DNA of 64,000 nt from Lentisphaerota bacterium. GTDB taxonomy: Bacteria > Verrucomicrobiota > Kiritimatiellia > UBA8416 > JAIOPI01. Positions within the stretch are counted from its first letter, which is position 1, and each line of letters starts with the position of its first letter. The notes under the pieces were generated by a model. The model ran no database searches, was not told the origin of the DNA, and saw only the letters and a program-made list of their open reading frames with translations. The stretch spans positions 1 to 64,000 of the forward strand of contig JAIOPI010000004.1 of assembly GCA_021413965.1 (NCBI GenBank), written 5' to 3'. The translations under genes were made by a program, and so were the position numbers. Positions 24,079 to 32,092 of this stretch are shown in pieces.

Positions 24079-25326
24079 TCAGCTGACCTTTCGCGGCGGC
24101 GCGGCCAGCACGCGCGCGAGCACAAACACGCACCACACCAGCAGCCCCGACAGCCAGAAGGCCGCCGCGTACAGCAGGTGCTGGTGATAGCGGGCCGGCA
24201 CAAAATCCGCGCCGAAGCGGGCCAGCAATCCGAGCAGCAGGAGCGTCTGCGCCACCGCAAACGGGCGGTACTGGCGCTGCAGCAGATGCATGGCGCCGGT
24301 GTGCGACAGGATCACCCGCGTGGCAATGGCCAGGGTCACCATGGAGAAGCCGCCCACGAAGCACAGGTGCAGCATGGCGAGGCGGTAGAGCGGGAACCGG
24401 GGCGCAATCACCGCGTCACCCCACAGCCCTGCCAGCAGCAGCCAGAGCGCAAGGCGCAGCCAATGCGCCCCGAGCTTGCCGCTGCGCGGCAGGCGGTCGA
24501 TGCGCATCTGCCAGACGACTTCCAGGGTCACCAGCAGGGCCCGAAGCCCCGCCCCCCACCCGCGCGACACGTAGGCCTCGAGCCAGAAGGATCCGAACAC
24601 GCCCACCGCGCACGCTTCGTGCGCAAACCGCGCCCAGCCGGCATCGCGGTGCGGCGCGTCGGCAGGTGACGGAGGGGCCCCCCCCAGCAGGGAGCGGATC
24701 AGGAAACCGCCCACGCCCATGACAAGAAAGATGATGAATCCCTGGAAGAGCAGGTTCGATGCAAACGTCTGCACATTCCAGTCCACGCCCAGAAGCACGG
24801 CCGCCTGCAGCAGGCTCCCCAGCAGGGCGGCCAGCAATCCGCACGGCACGAACAGGAAGGTCACCGGCAGCGGGCTGTGGTGATCCATCATGCGCAGCAG
24901 CAGGAAGGCCCCCAGCAGGAGCAGGGTCGCGCTGAACGCCATGTGCGCCAGCAGAAACAGCTGTCCCAGTACGGCCAGGCACGTCAGCGTCGAGCCCGCC
25001 AGCAGCGCCAGCACCTCCCAGGGGCGCAGGTAACGCGCGTCCGCGAAGCGCGGGATCGCCGTTCCCAGGAAACCGATCACGAAGCAGCCCATGAAGCCGT
25101 ACACTTGCAGCCACACGTGCACCTTGGTGCTCACGGGCTCCATGAACGGCACATGGCCTTTCAGGATCCAGAACCCCACGCCCAGCACGGCCCAGAGCAC
25201 GCCCAGCGGGAAAAACAGCCGGTACGGCTCGTCCATGAGCAGGCGCAACGGGACCAAACGAAACGGCGTGCGGGTGCCTTCAGGCTGCATGGCGGGCACC
25301 ATAGCGGGCCGACATGGAACGTGCAA
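24079..25326 (-). CDS. NnrS family heme/copper membrane protein
   Basis: The product is up to 415 residues with about twelve transmembrane helices. Conserved NnrS features include H-V-W-L-Q-V-Y-G-F-M-G-C-F-V-I-G-F-L (69-86), T-A-I-P-R-F near 89, and H-T-G near 365. NnrS proteins are haem- and copper-containing membrane proteins linked to the response to nitric oxide and nitrosative stress. The start is uncertain: the Met at residue 13 (position 25290) is equally plausible, and none of the candidates has a clear ribosome binding site. No denitrification genes are nearby. Confidence 0.9.
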   Translation of the reverse strand: MHVPCRPAMVPAMQPEGTRTPFRLVPLRLLMDEPYRLFFPLGVLWAVLGVGFWILKGHVPFMEPVSTKVHVWLQVYGFMGCFVIGFLGTAIPRFADARYLRPWEVLALLAGSTLTCLAVLGQLFLLAHMAFSATLLLLGAFLLLRMMDHHSPLPVTFLFVPCGLLAALLGSLLQAAVLLGVDWNVQTFASNLLFQGFIIFLVMGVGGFLIRSLLGGAPPSPADAPHRDAGWARFAHEACAVGVFGSFWLEAYVSRGWGAGLRALLVTLEVVWQMRIDRLPRSGKLGAHWLRLALWLLLAGLWGDAVIAPRFPLYRLAMLHLCFVGGFSMVTLAIATRVILSHTGAMHLLQRQYRPFAVAQTLLLLGLLARFGADFVPARYHQHLLYAAAFWLSGLLVWCVFVLARVLAAPPRKVS

Positions 25327-25369
25327 GCGCGGCCAATCGGCTCAACAGGGACGCTCCGTCGCGTGTCCC

Positions 25370-26155
25370 TCACGCCGCCGGCTCAGCCGGCGCCTGACGG
25401 CGGCGCTGATCGCGCGGGAACAAGGCGTGCCGCACGACACCCAGATCGCACAGCAGGAACAGCAGCGCCACGCGCAAGCACCCGAACCCGTAGCGCACGC
25501 TGCGCCGGAAGTTGATCGACGACGCCTCCGCGAAATAGCGCGTCGGACAGGACACCTCCGCCACCGTGTAGCCCGCCCAGATCACCTGCGCCAGCATTTC
25601 ATTGTCGAACACGAAGTCATCGGAATTGCCGGCAAGGTCCAGACTCTGCAGCAGATCCCGCGAGAAGGCGCGATACCCGGTGTGATACTCGGAGAGCTTC
25701 GCCCGCTGGCAGAGGTTGGACATCAGCGTGAGCACGCGGTTGGACACATAGCGCCACCACGGCATGCCGCCGCGCAGCGCATAGCCGCCGAGCACGCGCG
25801 ACCCGATGACACAGTGGTACAGCCCGATCCCGATCAGGCTGGCCATGGCCGGAATCAGGCGCGGCGAGTACTGGTAGTCGGGGTGCACCATGATGACAAT
25901 ATCCGCACCCGACGCCAGCGCCTCGCGGTAGCAGGTCTTTTGATTGCCCCCGTAGCCACGGTTCTGGGGATGCACCACCACGCGCACCTGCGGCAGGCGC
26001 CGTGCCAGGGTCACCGTGCCATCACGGCTCGCATCATCCACCACGACGATCTCATCGACCACGCCCGTGGCCAGCGCCTCGCGCACGGTGCGGTCCAGCG
26101 TACGCTCGGCATTGTACGCGGGCATCACCACAACAACTTTTTTATCCTGGTACAT
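25370..26155 (-). CDS. Family 2 glycosyltransferase (dolichol/polyprenyl-phosphate sugar synthase-like)
   Basis: The product is 261 residues from M-Y-Q-D-K-K-V-V-V-V. It shows the GT2 fold: V-V-V-V-M-P-A-Y-N-A-E, then V-V-V-D-D-A-S-R-D-G-T, H-P-Q-N-R-G-Y-G-G-N-Q (nucleotide-sugar region) and M-V-H-P-D-Y-Q-Y in the place of the D-x-D metal motif. The C-terminal half ends with one hydrophobic segment (C-L-R-V-A-L-L-F-L-L). Enzymes of this type add a sugar to polyprenyl phosphate or to cell-surface polymers. It could supply the donor for the nearby GT39 protein; that link is inferred. Confidence 0.9.
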   Translation of the reverse strand: MYQDKKVVVVMPAYNAERTLDRTVREALATGVVDEIVVVDDASRDGTVTLARRLPQVRVVVHPQNRGYGGNQKTCYREALASGADIVIMVHPDYQYSPRLIPAMASLIGIGLYHCVIGSRVLGGYALRGGMPWWRYVSNRVLTLMSNLCQRAKLSEYHTGYRAFSRDLLQSLDLAGNSDDFVFDNEMLAQVIWAGYTVAEVSCPTRYFAEASSINFRRSVRYGFGCLRVALLFLLCDLGVVRHALFPRDQRRRQAPAEPAA

Positions 26156-26248
26156 GCTGAAGCCAAGCCCGCCATCACACCTGCCGTGGCATACAAGCAC
26201 CGCGCCGACGCACGTTCAAGATCAAAGGAACGGCCCGTGTCGTCCAAA

Positions 26249-26280
26249 GCAAGAGGGGCGCCACGGGGCGCCCCTCTTGC
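26249..26280 (-). terminator. Probable terminator of the YceI gene
   Basis: A perfect 14-bp stem (GCAAGAGGGGCGCC / GGCGCCCCTCTTGC) with a 4-base loop lies 20 bases downstream of the YceI stop on the minus strand and is followed by TTT in that direction. The short T-run makes the call less certain than that after the HU gene. Confidence 0.65.
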
Positions 26281-26300
26281 CGCGAGCAGCAGTCGATCGT

Positions 26301-26903
26301 TTACTGCTTCGCCAACTCCATCTCGATGTTCAGGTCCACCTCATCGCCGACCAGGAGGCCACCCGCCTCGAGGGCCTTGTTCCACGTCAGCCCGAAATCG
26401 GCGCGGCTGATCTTGCCGGACGCTTCAAAGCCCAGCTTGGTATTGCCCCACGGATCCTGGACCGGGCCGCTCAGTGCGTACTTCAGTTCGACGGACTTGG
26501 TCACGCCATGGATGGTCAGATCCCCCACCAGCGTGTCGCCCTTGACGCCCGTGCTCTTGAACGTCAGCGTCTCAAACTTCGCGACGTCGAAGAAGTCGGG
26601 GCTGCGCAGGTGCTCGTCGCGCTTGGCATTCGCCGTGTCAATGCTGGCCGCCTTGATAACGGCTTCGGCACCAACCAACGTGTGGCCATCCAGCTGAAGC
26701 GTACCCGTGTAGTCCTTGAACTCACCGCTCACCTTGCTGATCATCAGGTGCTGGACGCGGAAGGCCACCTTGCTGTGCGCCAGGTCAGCCGCGAAGGTTG
26801 TCACCGCCGGGGCTGCGGGCGCCGCATCGTCGGCCTTCGCCGCCTGCAACCCTGCCACCACGAGCATCCCCGCCAGCACCGCCATCAATCGTTTACCGTT
26901 CAT
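26301..26903 (-). CDS. YceI family periplasmic lipid-binding protein
   Basis: The product is 200 residues. M-N-G-K-R-L begins a signal peptide (to about A-K-A-D near 25), and the start is fixed by GGAG six bases upstream. The mature part matches YceI: D-L-A-H-S-K-V-A-F-R-V-Q-H-L-M-I-S-K-V-S-G-E-F, S-P-D-F-F-D-V-A-K-F, and L-T-I-H-G-V-T-K-S-V. The family forms a lipocalin-like barrel that binds isoprenoid chains and is secreted to the periplasm, sometimes under stress. TG-n-TATGCT upstream looks like an extended -10 promoter. Confidence 0.95.
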   Translation of the reverse strand: MNGKRLMAVLAGMLVVAGLQAAKADDAAPAAPAVTTFAADLAHSKVAFRVQHLMISKVSGEFKDYTGTLQLDGHTLVGAEAVIKAASIDTANAKRDEHLRSPDFFDVAKFETLTFKSTGVKGDTLVGDLTIHGVTKSVELKYALSGPVQDPWGNTKLGFEASGKISRADFGLTWNKALEAGGLLVGDEVDLNIEMELAKQ

Positions 26904-27045
26904 GTCGTACTCCAATCAAGTTAGTCTGCGTTACCCTCTTAGTCGGGCAGCATACCAGAACCTGACAGACAATTTCATCAAAATCGGCGCTCGCCCGCCC
27001 CGCCCCGGATTGCTAGGGTGCGCACCCGGATGCTCTCCGGTCACG

Positions 27046-27783
27046 ATGACCACCACCGACACAGGATCACCGTCGCCTCGCCCGGCGCCCCCCACGGCGC
27101 CGCTCGGGGCCGCGCTGTTCGACTATGACGGGACCCTGTTCGACACCGATCCCGTGCACTGGGATTGCTGGAATCGCGCCATGGCCGCCTTCGGGTCCGG
27201 CGTGGACCGGCACACCTACTACACGTCCTGTGCGGGCCGCCCATCGCATCACATTGCAGCCGACCTGGCACGCCGCGCGGGCCTCGCCGCCGATCCGCTG
27301 GACATTGTGCGCCACAAGGAAGCCGCCTATGCGGACTGGCTGCGCTCCGGTCAGGTCCCCTGGATGCCGGCCGCGGAGCATGCCTTCCGTCGGTTCCAGC
27401 AGCGCCGGCTCAAGCTCGCCGTGGTGACTTCAAGCGCGCGCGCGAGTGTGACCGTCGGCCTGCGGCAACGCGGCATTCTTGGCGCACTGGATGCGCTCAT
27501 CACCCGCGAGGACGTCGCTCACCACAAGCCGGCACCGCACTGCTACCAGCTCTGCATCGAGCGCCTCGGCCTGCCTCCCGCCGCCTGCGTCGTGTTCGAG
27601 GATACCACCAGCGGCGTGCAGGCCGCCGCCGCGGCCGGCCTGCGCTGCATCGCCGTGCGCCCACCCCATGCCGGGCCCCAGGACTTCGCCGCCGCGGAGC
27701 GCGTGTTCACCGACTGGACGAGCGCGACAGACTGGGTCCTGGGAACGGCGGACCGCCCCCATTCCCCGGCGCCCCCGGCCTGA
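27046..27783 (+). CDS. HAD superfamily hydrolase (beta-phosphoglucomutase/phosphatase-like)
   Basis: The product is 245 residues. Motif I L-F-D-Y-D-G-T-L-F-D-T-D gives nucleophile Asp26 and general acid Asp28. Motif II is V-V-T-S-S-A, motif III the Lys in H-H-K-P-A-P-H, and motif IV F-E-D-T-T-S-G-V-Q-A-A, the layout of subfamily IA phosphatases and phosphoglucomutases. The helical cap lies between residues about 35 and 105. The first 20 residues are Pro/Ser-rich and may be a later addition or a mis-set start. Substrate unknown; a sugar phosphate is likely. It ends six bases before the convergent esterase gene. Confidence 0.9.
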   Translation: MTTTDTGSPSPRPAPPTAPLGAALFDYDGTLFDTDPVHWDCWNRAMAAFGSGVDRHTYYTSCAGRPSHHIAADLARRAGLAADPLDIVRHKEAAYADWLRSGQVPWMPAAEHAFRRFQQRRLKLAVVTSSARASVTVGLRQRGILGALDALITREDVAHHKPAPHCYQLCIERLGLPPAACVVFEDTTSGVQAAAAAGLRCIAVRPPHAGPQDFAAAERVFTDWTSATDWVLGTADRPHSPAPPA

Positions 27784-27789
27784 GCGCGC

Positions 27790-29655
27790 CTACTCCACCC
27801 AGACGGGCATGGCCACCGGGCGGTCGGCCTTCGCCTGACGGTGCGCGGACACATCGGTGCGCTCCGCGCGCAGGTAGATGCCCCACGCCTTGCCGCCGTT
27901 CGATCCCAGCGCCACCATGATCTCGTGCACCCCGCGGCTGGCGTGGAACGGCACGGCATGCTGGTCCGGCACCGCCGGATTGGTGCCCTTGGGATCGTGC
28001 CAACGCCGCTGGCCGTCGATCCACAGCTTGACCGGACCGTCGTAGCCAAACAGCAACGCCAGGCGCATGGCCTCGGGACATCGCAGGCGGCACGACATGA
28101 AGATCAGCGCGTCCGCCTCCTGGCGGGAGAACTCGGGATTGACGTTGAGGAAATTGTAGTCCGTGGCGCGCGGCGTGAAGGCCAGCGCGCGCGCATCGCG
28201 CGGATACGCCAGCGTCGCCAGCGTTCCCGCGCCCGGCAGCATCGCACTCACGCGCAGGCTCTTGGGATACGGCGTGGCCAGTCGCGGGCGCATGATGGGC
28301 ACCGGCCCAAACACCGGCAGCGGCCGGCCCGCGCTGTCGAACACGTTGCACGCTGGATCCAGGCCGTAGCCGTAGTGCAGCTGCTTGTCCACAAAGTCCA
28401 GCACGGTGCGGGTCGTGCGCAGGCGCACGCATGGGCCATCCAGCCGCACATCAAAAATGGCGGGGTAGTGCGCCCCGCCGCTGTGCACGTCGAAGCCCAT
28501 CGGCCGCCCGGCCGCATTCAGCTTCCCGACGACGTGCGTGAATTCCGCGGTGATCGTGGCCAGTTGATCGCCCGAACGCACCTCGGCGCTGACCTTCTTC
28601 AGCGCGATCGGCAGTTGCAGCGAACCGCCGGGATGCACCAGCGCGTACATCGCTTCCGCCAGTCGCACGCCCAGCACCTGCTGGCTGCGGCCGCTGATGT
28701 GGACGACATCTTCCAGCGCCAGGTCGATCGCGGGCACGGTGGCGACGCGCGGCAGACGCGTGGGGAGCAGGCGCTGAATCTCCTGCACCTGGTGCCAGCA
28801 CTCAGGCGTCTGGTTTTCGCCGGCATAACGCGCCAATTGCACCAGCACGAACGGCAGGCGCGGCTGTTTGAAGTCGCGCCGCAGCGAGCCGATGAAATCC
28901 AGCATGCGGTCCTGGTACTGGTCCGCCTCGCGGGTCATGGAATCGCTCTCGCCCTGGTACCAGACCACGCCGGCCACGCGCCCGCCATTTTTGCGGAAAC
29001 GGCGCAGCGTTGCACCATAGTAGCTGTAGCCGCCGAGCGATCGGTGCGCGGGATCCCACTGCGTCAGGGACGTGCCGCTGTGCGCGCAGGGAATCAGGCC
29101 CTGCGGAATGCCGGTGTAGGCGTACATGGCCTGGCCAAAACTCACCCCGGGCCCCACCCCTTTGCCGCCATCCTTGCCGTCCGGCCGCCCGCCATGCACC
29201 GGGTCCACGGCATTCCAGGTATTATGGATCGGGTCGCGCGCCACATCCCAGTGGTCGTGCATGTAGAAGGCGCGAACGGGCGTCATGCCGGGCAGCGCCG
29301 CCTCGCGTACGCCGGAGCCCTGCATGTTGGACTGTCCCCCCAGCATCCAGACGTCCCCCACCCACACGTCGCCCACGGTGAGGTCCACGCCACCGTCGCG
29401 CGGTGTCCCCACACAGAGGTCAACCGCATACGGCCCGCCCGTGGGAATGCCCCGCAGCCGGGCGTGAAAGCGTTCGCGCGCGGCCGTGCCGATCCGGCGC
29501 CACCCCTCGTGGCGACGCGGCCGCCCTTCGCGGCGCACGCGCGCCCAGACGCCGCCACGCGCCGTGCACGTGCCCGTTACGACCGCATCGCTCACGTCGC
29601 GAGCGCCCCGCTGCAATACCTGTCCCGGCCACAAACCCGTCGTGATGGTGATCAT
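27790..29655 (-). CDS. Sialate O-acetylesterase-like SGNH esterase
   Basis: The product is 621 residues from M-I-T-I-T-T-G. The SASA domain is clear: M-L-G-G-Q-S-N-M-Q-G with nucleophile Ser109, an H-S-G-T-S-L-T-Q-W block near 195, V-V-W-Y-Q-G-E-S-D near 230, and D-V-V-H-I-S-G near 320 for the Asp/His part of the triad. About 280 residues of beta-rich sequence follow, perhaps a carbohydrate-binding module. Such enzymes remove acetyl groups from sialic acids or plant polysaccharides. No N-terminal signal peptide is evident at this start, which is unusual for the family. It is divergent from a Gfo/Idh/MocA oxidoreductase gene. Confidence 0.9.
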   Translation of the reverse strand: MITITTGLWPGQVLQRGARDVSDAVVTGTCTARGGVWARVRREGRPRRHEGWRRIGTAARERFHARLRGIPTGGPYAVDLCVGTPRDGGVDLTVGDVWVGDVWMLGGQSNMQGSGVREAALPGMTPVRAFYMHDHWDVARDPIHNTWNAVDPVHGGRPDGKDGGKGVGPGVSFGQAMYAYTGIPQGLIPCAHSGTSLTQWDPAHRSLGGYSYYGATLRRFRKNGGRVAGVVWYQGESDSMTREADQYQDRMLDFIGSLRRDFKQPRLPFVLVQLARYAGENQTPECWHQVQEIQRLLPTRLPRVATVPAIDLALEDVVHISGRSQQVLGVRLAEAMYALVHPGGSLQLPIALKKVSAEVRSGDQLATITAEFTHVVGKLNAAGRPMGFDVHSGGAHYPAIFDVRLDGPCVRLRTTRTVLDFVDKQLHYGYGLDPACNVFDSAGRPLPVFGPVPIMRPRLATPYPKSLRVSAMLPGAGTLATLAYPRDARALAFTPRATDYNFLNVNPEFSRQEADALIFMSCRLRCPEAMRLALLFGYDGPVKLWIDGQRRWHDPKGTNPAVPDQHAVPFHASRGVHEIMVALGSNGGKAWGIYLRAERTDVSAHRQAKADRPVAMPVWVE

Positions 29656-29758
29656 GCGTGGATATCCTTTTCGTGCGTGGCGACCGGACCGTCCGTGAAC
29701 GCAAATGACACCACGATGCTCCCGTCCGATCAAGGGCAAAGCGGGCCGCGACTCGCGC

Positions 29759-29787
29759 TTGACATCCGGGCGAGGACAAGGCATGCC
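29759..29787 (+). promoter_or_regulatory. Promoter of the Gfo/Idh/MocA gene
   Basis: TTGACA (29759-29764), a 17-base spacer and CATACT (29782-29787) form a strong sigma-70 promoter, leaving a leader of about 75 bases before the ATG at 29870. Confidence 0.7.
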
Positions 29788-29869
29788 ATACTCGTGGAAG
29801 GGCCAGACGGACGCCCCCGGGAGGGGCACACACGCCGGCGCGACCGGTGTCCAGGAAAGGATCCAGTTC

Positions 29870-31003
29870 ATGCGTAAGCTGAAGGTTGGGATGATCGGTG
29901 GCGGCGGACCGGGCGCATTTTTCGGCAAGGTGCATCTGCGCGCCATCAGCTTGGATGGGACCCGCGAACTGGTGGCCGGCGCCTTGCGCAGCGACCCCAA
30001 GGCCGCCAAAGCCGCGGCCGTTGAGTGGGGCATCCAGGGCTTCGGCGACTATGCGTCCATGCTCAACGCGTGGAAGGATGGCGACATCGGGCTGGACTAC
30101 GTCGTGATCGCCACCCCCAACCATGCGCATTTCGCCGCCGCCAGGGCCTGCGTCGAAGCCGGCATGCCGGTGCTGTGCGAAAAACCCATGACGCTGACGG
30201 TCGCCGAGTCCGAGGAGTTGTCCCGGCTTGTCACGCGCAAGAAGGTGCCCTTCATCCTGGCCCACAGCTACACCGGACATCCCATGATGATGCTGGCGCG
30301 CGAGATGGTGCACGGCGGCGACATCGGCGACATCCGCAAGATCGAATCCTGGTACACGCAGGGCTGGCTGGCCTCGGCGCTCGAGCAGAGCGGCCAGCAG
30401 CAGGCCTCGTGGCGCACCGATCCCAAGCGCACCGGCATCTCCAACTGCGGCGGGGACATCGGCACGCACGCCTTTGTGGCGGCCACATGGGTCAGCGGTC
30501 TGAACGTGAAGAAGGTGTCCGCGCGCCTCAACCGCTTCGTGAAGGGCCGCGTGCTGGATGACGATTTCAACGTCGTGGCCGAGATGAGCAACGGAGCCAC
30601 GGCGCTGATCACCGCCACGCAGATCGCGATCGGCTACAAGAACGACAACGGCTTCCGCATCTTCGGCACGAAGGGCTCGCTGGAGTGGCACCAGGAAGAG
30701 GCCGAAAAGCTGCTGGTCCGCCGGGGCGAGACCGACCAGGTCTACTGGCAGGGCGGCGGCTTCAGCTTCTTCCCGAAAGCGGTGGCATCGTACCTGCGCA
30801 CGCCGGCCGGCCATCACGAGGACTTCTTCGAGGCCCTGGCCAACCTGCACACGAGCCTGGAGCGCGAGATTCGCAGCCGCAACGGCGAGAAGGTTCCGCC
30901 CGCCTACGACCATCCGGGCGTCAAGGAAGGGCTTGCCGGCATGAAGTTCGTCGCCGCGGCGGTCAAGAGTTCCAAGGGCAAAGGCGTCTGGACGAAAGTC
31001 TAG
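29870..31003 (+). CDS. Gfo/Idh/MocA family oxidoreductase
   Basis: The product is 377 residues. The N-terminal Rossmann motif (K-V-G-M-I-G-G-G-G-P-G, 5-15) binds NAD(P), and the family signature C-E-K-P-M-T-L-T-V-A-E-S lies near 103-114. The C-terminal half is the usual beta-sheet substrate domain with a G-D-I-G-T-H-A motif (catalytic Asp/His region, near 200). An AGGAAAGG ribosome binding site precedes the start. Members oxidise or reduce sugars, inositols and related polyols. It stands divergent from a sialate-esterase-like gene, suggesting a shared carbohydrate role. Confidence 0.93.
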   Translation: MRKLKVGMIGGGGPGAFFGKVHLRAISLDGTRELVAGALRSDPKAAKAAAVEWGIQGFGDYASMLNAWKDGDIGLDYVVIATPNHAHFAAARACVEAGMPVLCEKPMTLTVAESEELSRLVTRKKVPFILAHSYTGHPMMMLAREMVHGGDIGDIRKIESWYTQGWLASALEQSGQQQASWRTDPKRTGISNCGGDIGTHAFVAATWVSGLNVKKVSARLNRFVKGRVLDDDFNVVAEMSNGATALITATQIAIGYKNDNGFRIFGTKGSLEWHQEEAEKLLVRRGETDQVYWQGGGFSFFPKAVASYLRTPAGHHEDFFEALANLHTSLEREIRSRNGEKVPPAYDHPGVKEGLAGMKFVAAAVKSSKGKGVWTKV

Positions 31004-31026
31004 CCACGCAGACCGCGGGCTCAGAC

Positions 31027-31998
31027 CTAAACGCCCCACGCCTGGCGCGCGTCGCGCATGGACGTCTCCGGCCCCTCGGCGACCGGCCCCGCCACAGGCG
31101 GCTCGACCTTGCGGTCGGCCACGCGCTGGTAGCGGCAGTCGCTGCTGAGACGGTAGCGGTCGGTCATGTTGTTCAGCGACCCGTGCATGAAGTACATGCC
31201 AAACAGCACCACGTCGCCCGCCTCGAAATTCGCAGACGCCCACTGGCCGCCGAATGTGTTCACCATCTCGAGGGCGTCCGTGCTGAACCAGCCCTCGATC
31301 CGGTCACGGACGGTGTGCATCCGTCCATAGGTCGCCCGCACCTGCTCGAAGCGGTGCGAGCCCAGCAGCACGGCCAATGGCCCCAGCTCAAGAGGAATGT
31401 CCGCCAGTGGCATCCAACCCGTGTAAATGTGATCGTTGTGGGGGCCGAAGTAGACGACGTCGTAGTGCGCGCCCGTGAACTCACCCGTCGGAACTGCCCG
31501 CGGTATGGAATTCTGCAGGCGGGCTTCCGCGGCACCGCCCAGCAGGTCCCCGAAAAAGCGCACGAAGTCCACCGCACCCACCAGGCGCGTGTAGGCCTGA
31601 ACACGCCCGGCCAGCAACGGGAGCTTGAAAAGCACGGTTCGGCTCTTGTTCTGAACGTCGTAGATGAACGGATCCTGGCCCGCCAGATCGGACGACACGT
31701 GCCGGCGTCGTGGATCGCGCCCAATGGCGGCATGCTCGCGCGGATGGCCGGGTTCGAGGCAGCCGGCTTCGTCGAGCAAGGCCAGAATTTCATCCCGTGC
31801 GGCGAGCACGCTGGCGCGCGGGTGAAAGCCGCGCAGGTACAGGTAGCCATCCTCGGCGAGCCGCTGCCGCAGCGTGGTCAGATCGTCGTGAACCGCACTG
31901 GACGCGCGCAGCGGCACAATGTGCCGGCCAAAGGTGAGCTCGCACGCGCCCATGTTCACGCGCGTTCCGTCTGGAATGGGGTTGGAGGACGTTGTCAT
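31027..31998 (-). CDS. Phytanoyl-CoA dioxygenase family protein
   Basis: The product is 323 residues with the double-stranded beta-helix of Fe(II)/2-oxoglutarate dioxygenases. G-A-H-Y-D gives the iron ligands His178 and Asp180, M-H-G-S-L-N-N gives His272, and R-Y-R at 281-283 supplies the 2-oxoglutarate-binding Arg. L-A-E-D-G-Y-L-Y-L-R-G-F near the N-terminus is typical of PhyH proteins. Bacterial members hydroxylate varied small molecules or secondary metabolites; the substrate here is unknown. It is separated from glnS by 94 bases containing a hairpin and ends near the oxidoreductase gene. Confidence 0.9.
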   Translation of the reverse strand: MTTSSNPIPDGTRVNMGACELTFGRHIVPLRASSAVHDDLTTLRQRLAEDGYLYLRGFHPRASVLAARDEILALLDEAGCLEPGHPREHAAIGRDPRRRHVSSDLAGQDPFIYDVQNKSRTVLFKLPLLAGRVQAYTRLVGAVDFVRFFGDLLGGAAEARLQNSIPRAVPTGEFTGAHYDVVYFGPHNDHIYTGWMPLADIPLELGPLAVLLGSHRFEQVRATYGRMHTVRDRIEGWFSTDALEMVNTFGGQWASANFEAGDVVLFGMYFMHGSLNNMTDRYRLSSDCRYQRVADRKVEPPVAGPVAEGPETSMRDARQAWGV

Positions 31999-32043
31999 GC
32001 GTACCGCCCAGGGGATTCTGCGCGCAACCCGATTAAGAGCCTG

Positions 32044-32077
32044 TCCGAAAACCGATGAGGCCGCATACGTTTTCGGA
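32044..32077. repeat. Inverted repeat downstream of glnS
   Basis: TCCGAAAAC (32044-32052) and GTTTTCGGA (32069-32077) form a 9-bp stem around a 16-base loop, between the glnS stop and the dioxygenase start. It could act as a terminator for glnS but lacks a T-run. The flanking GAGCCTGTCCGAAAACC resembles ends of common mobile repeats. Confidence 0.45.
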
Positions 32078-32092
32078 TAGGCCCTAAGCCGC

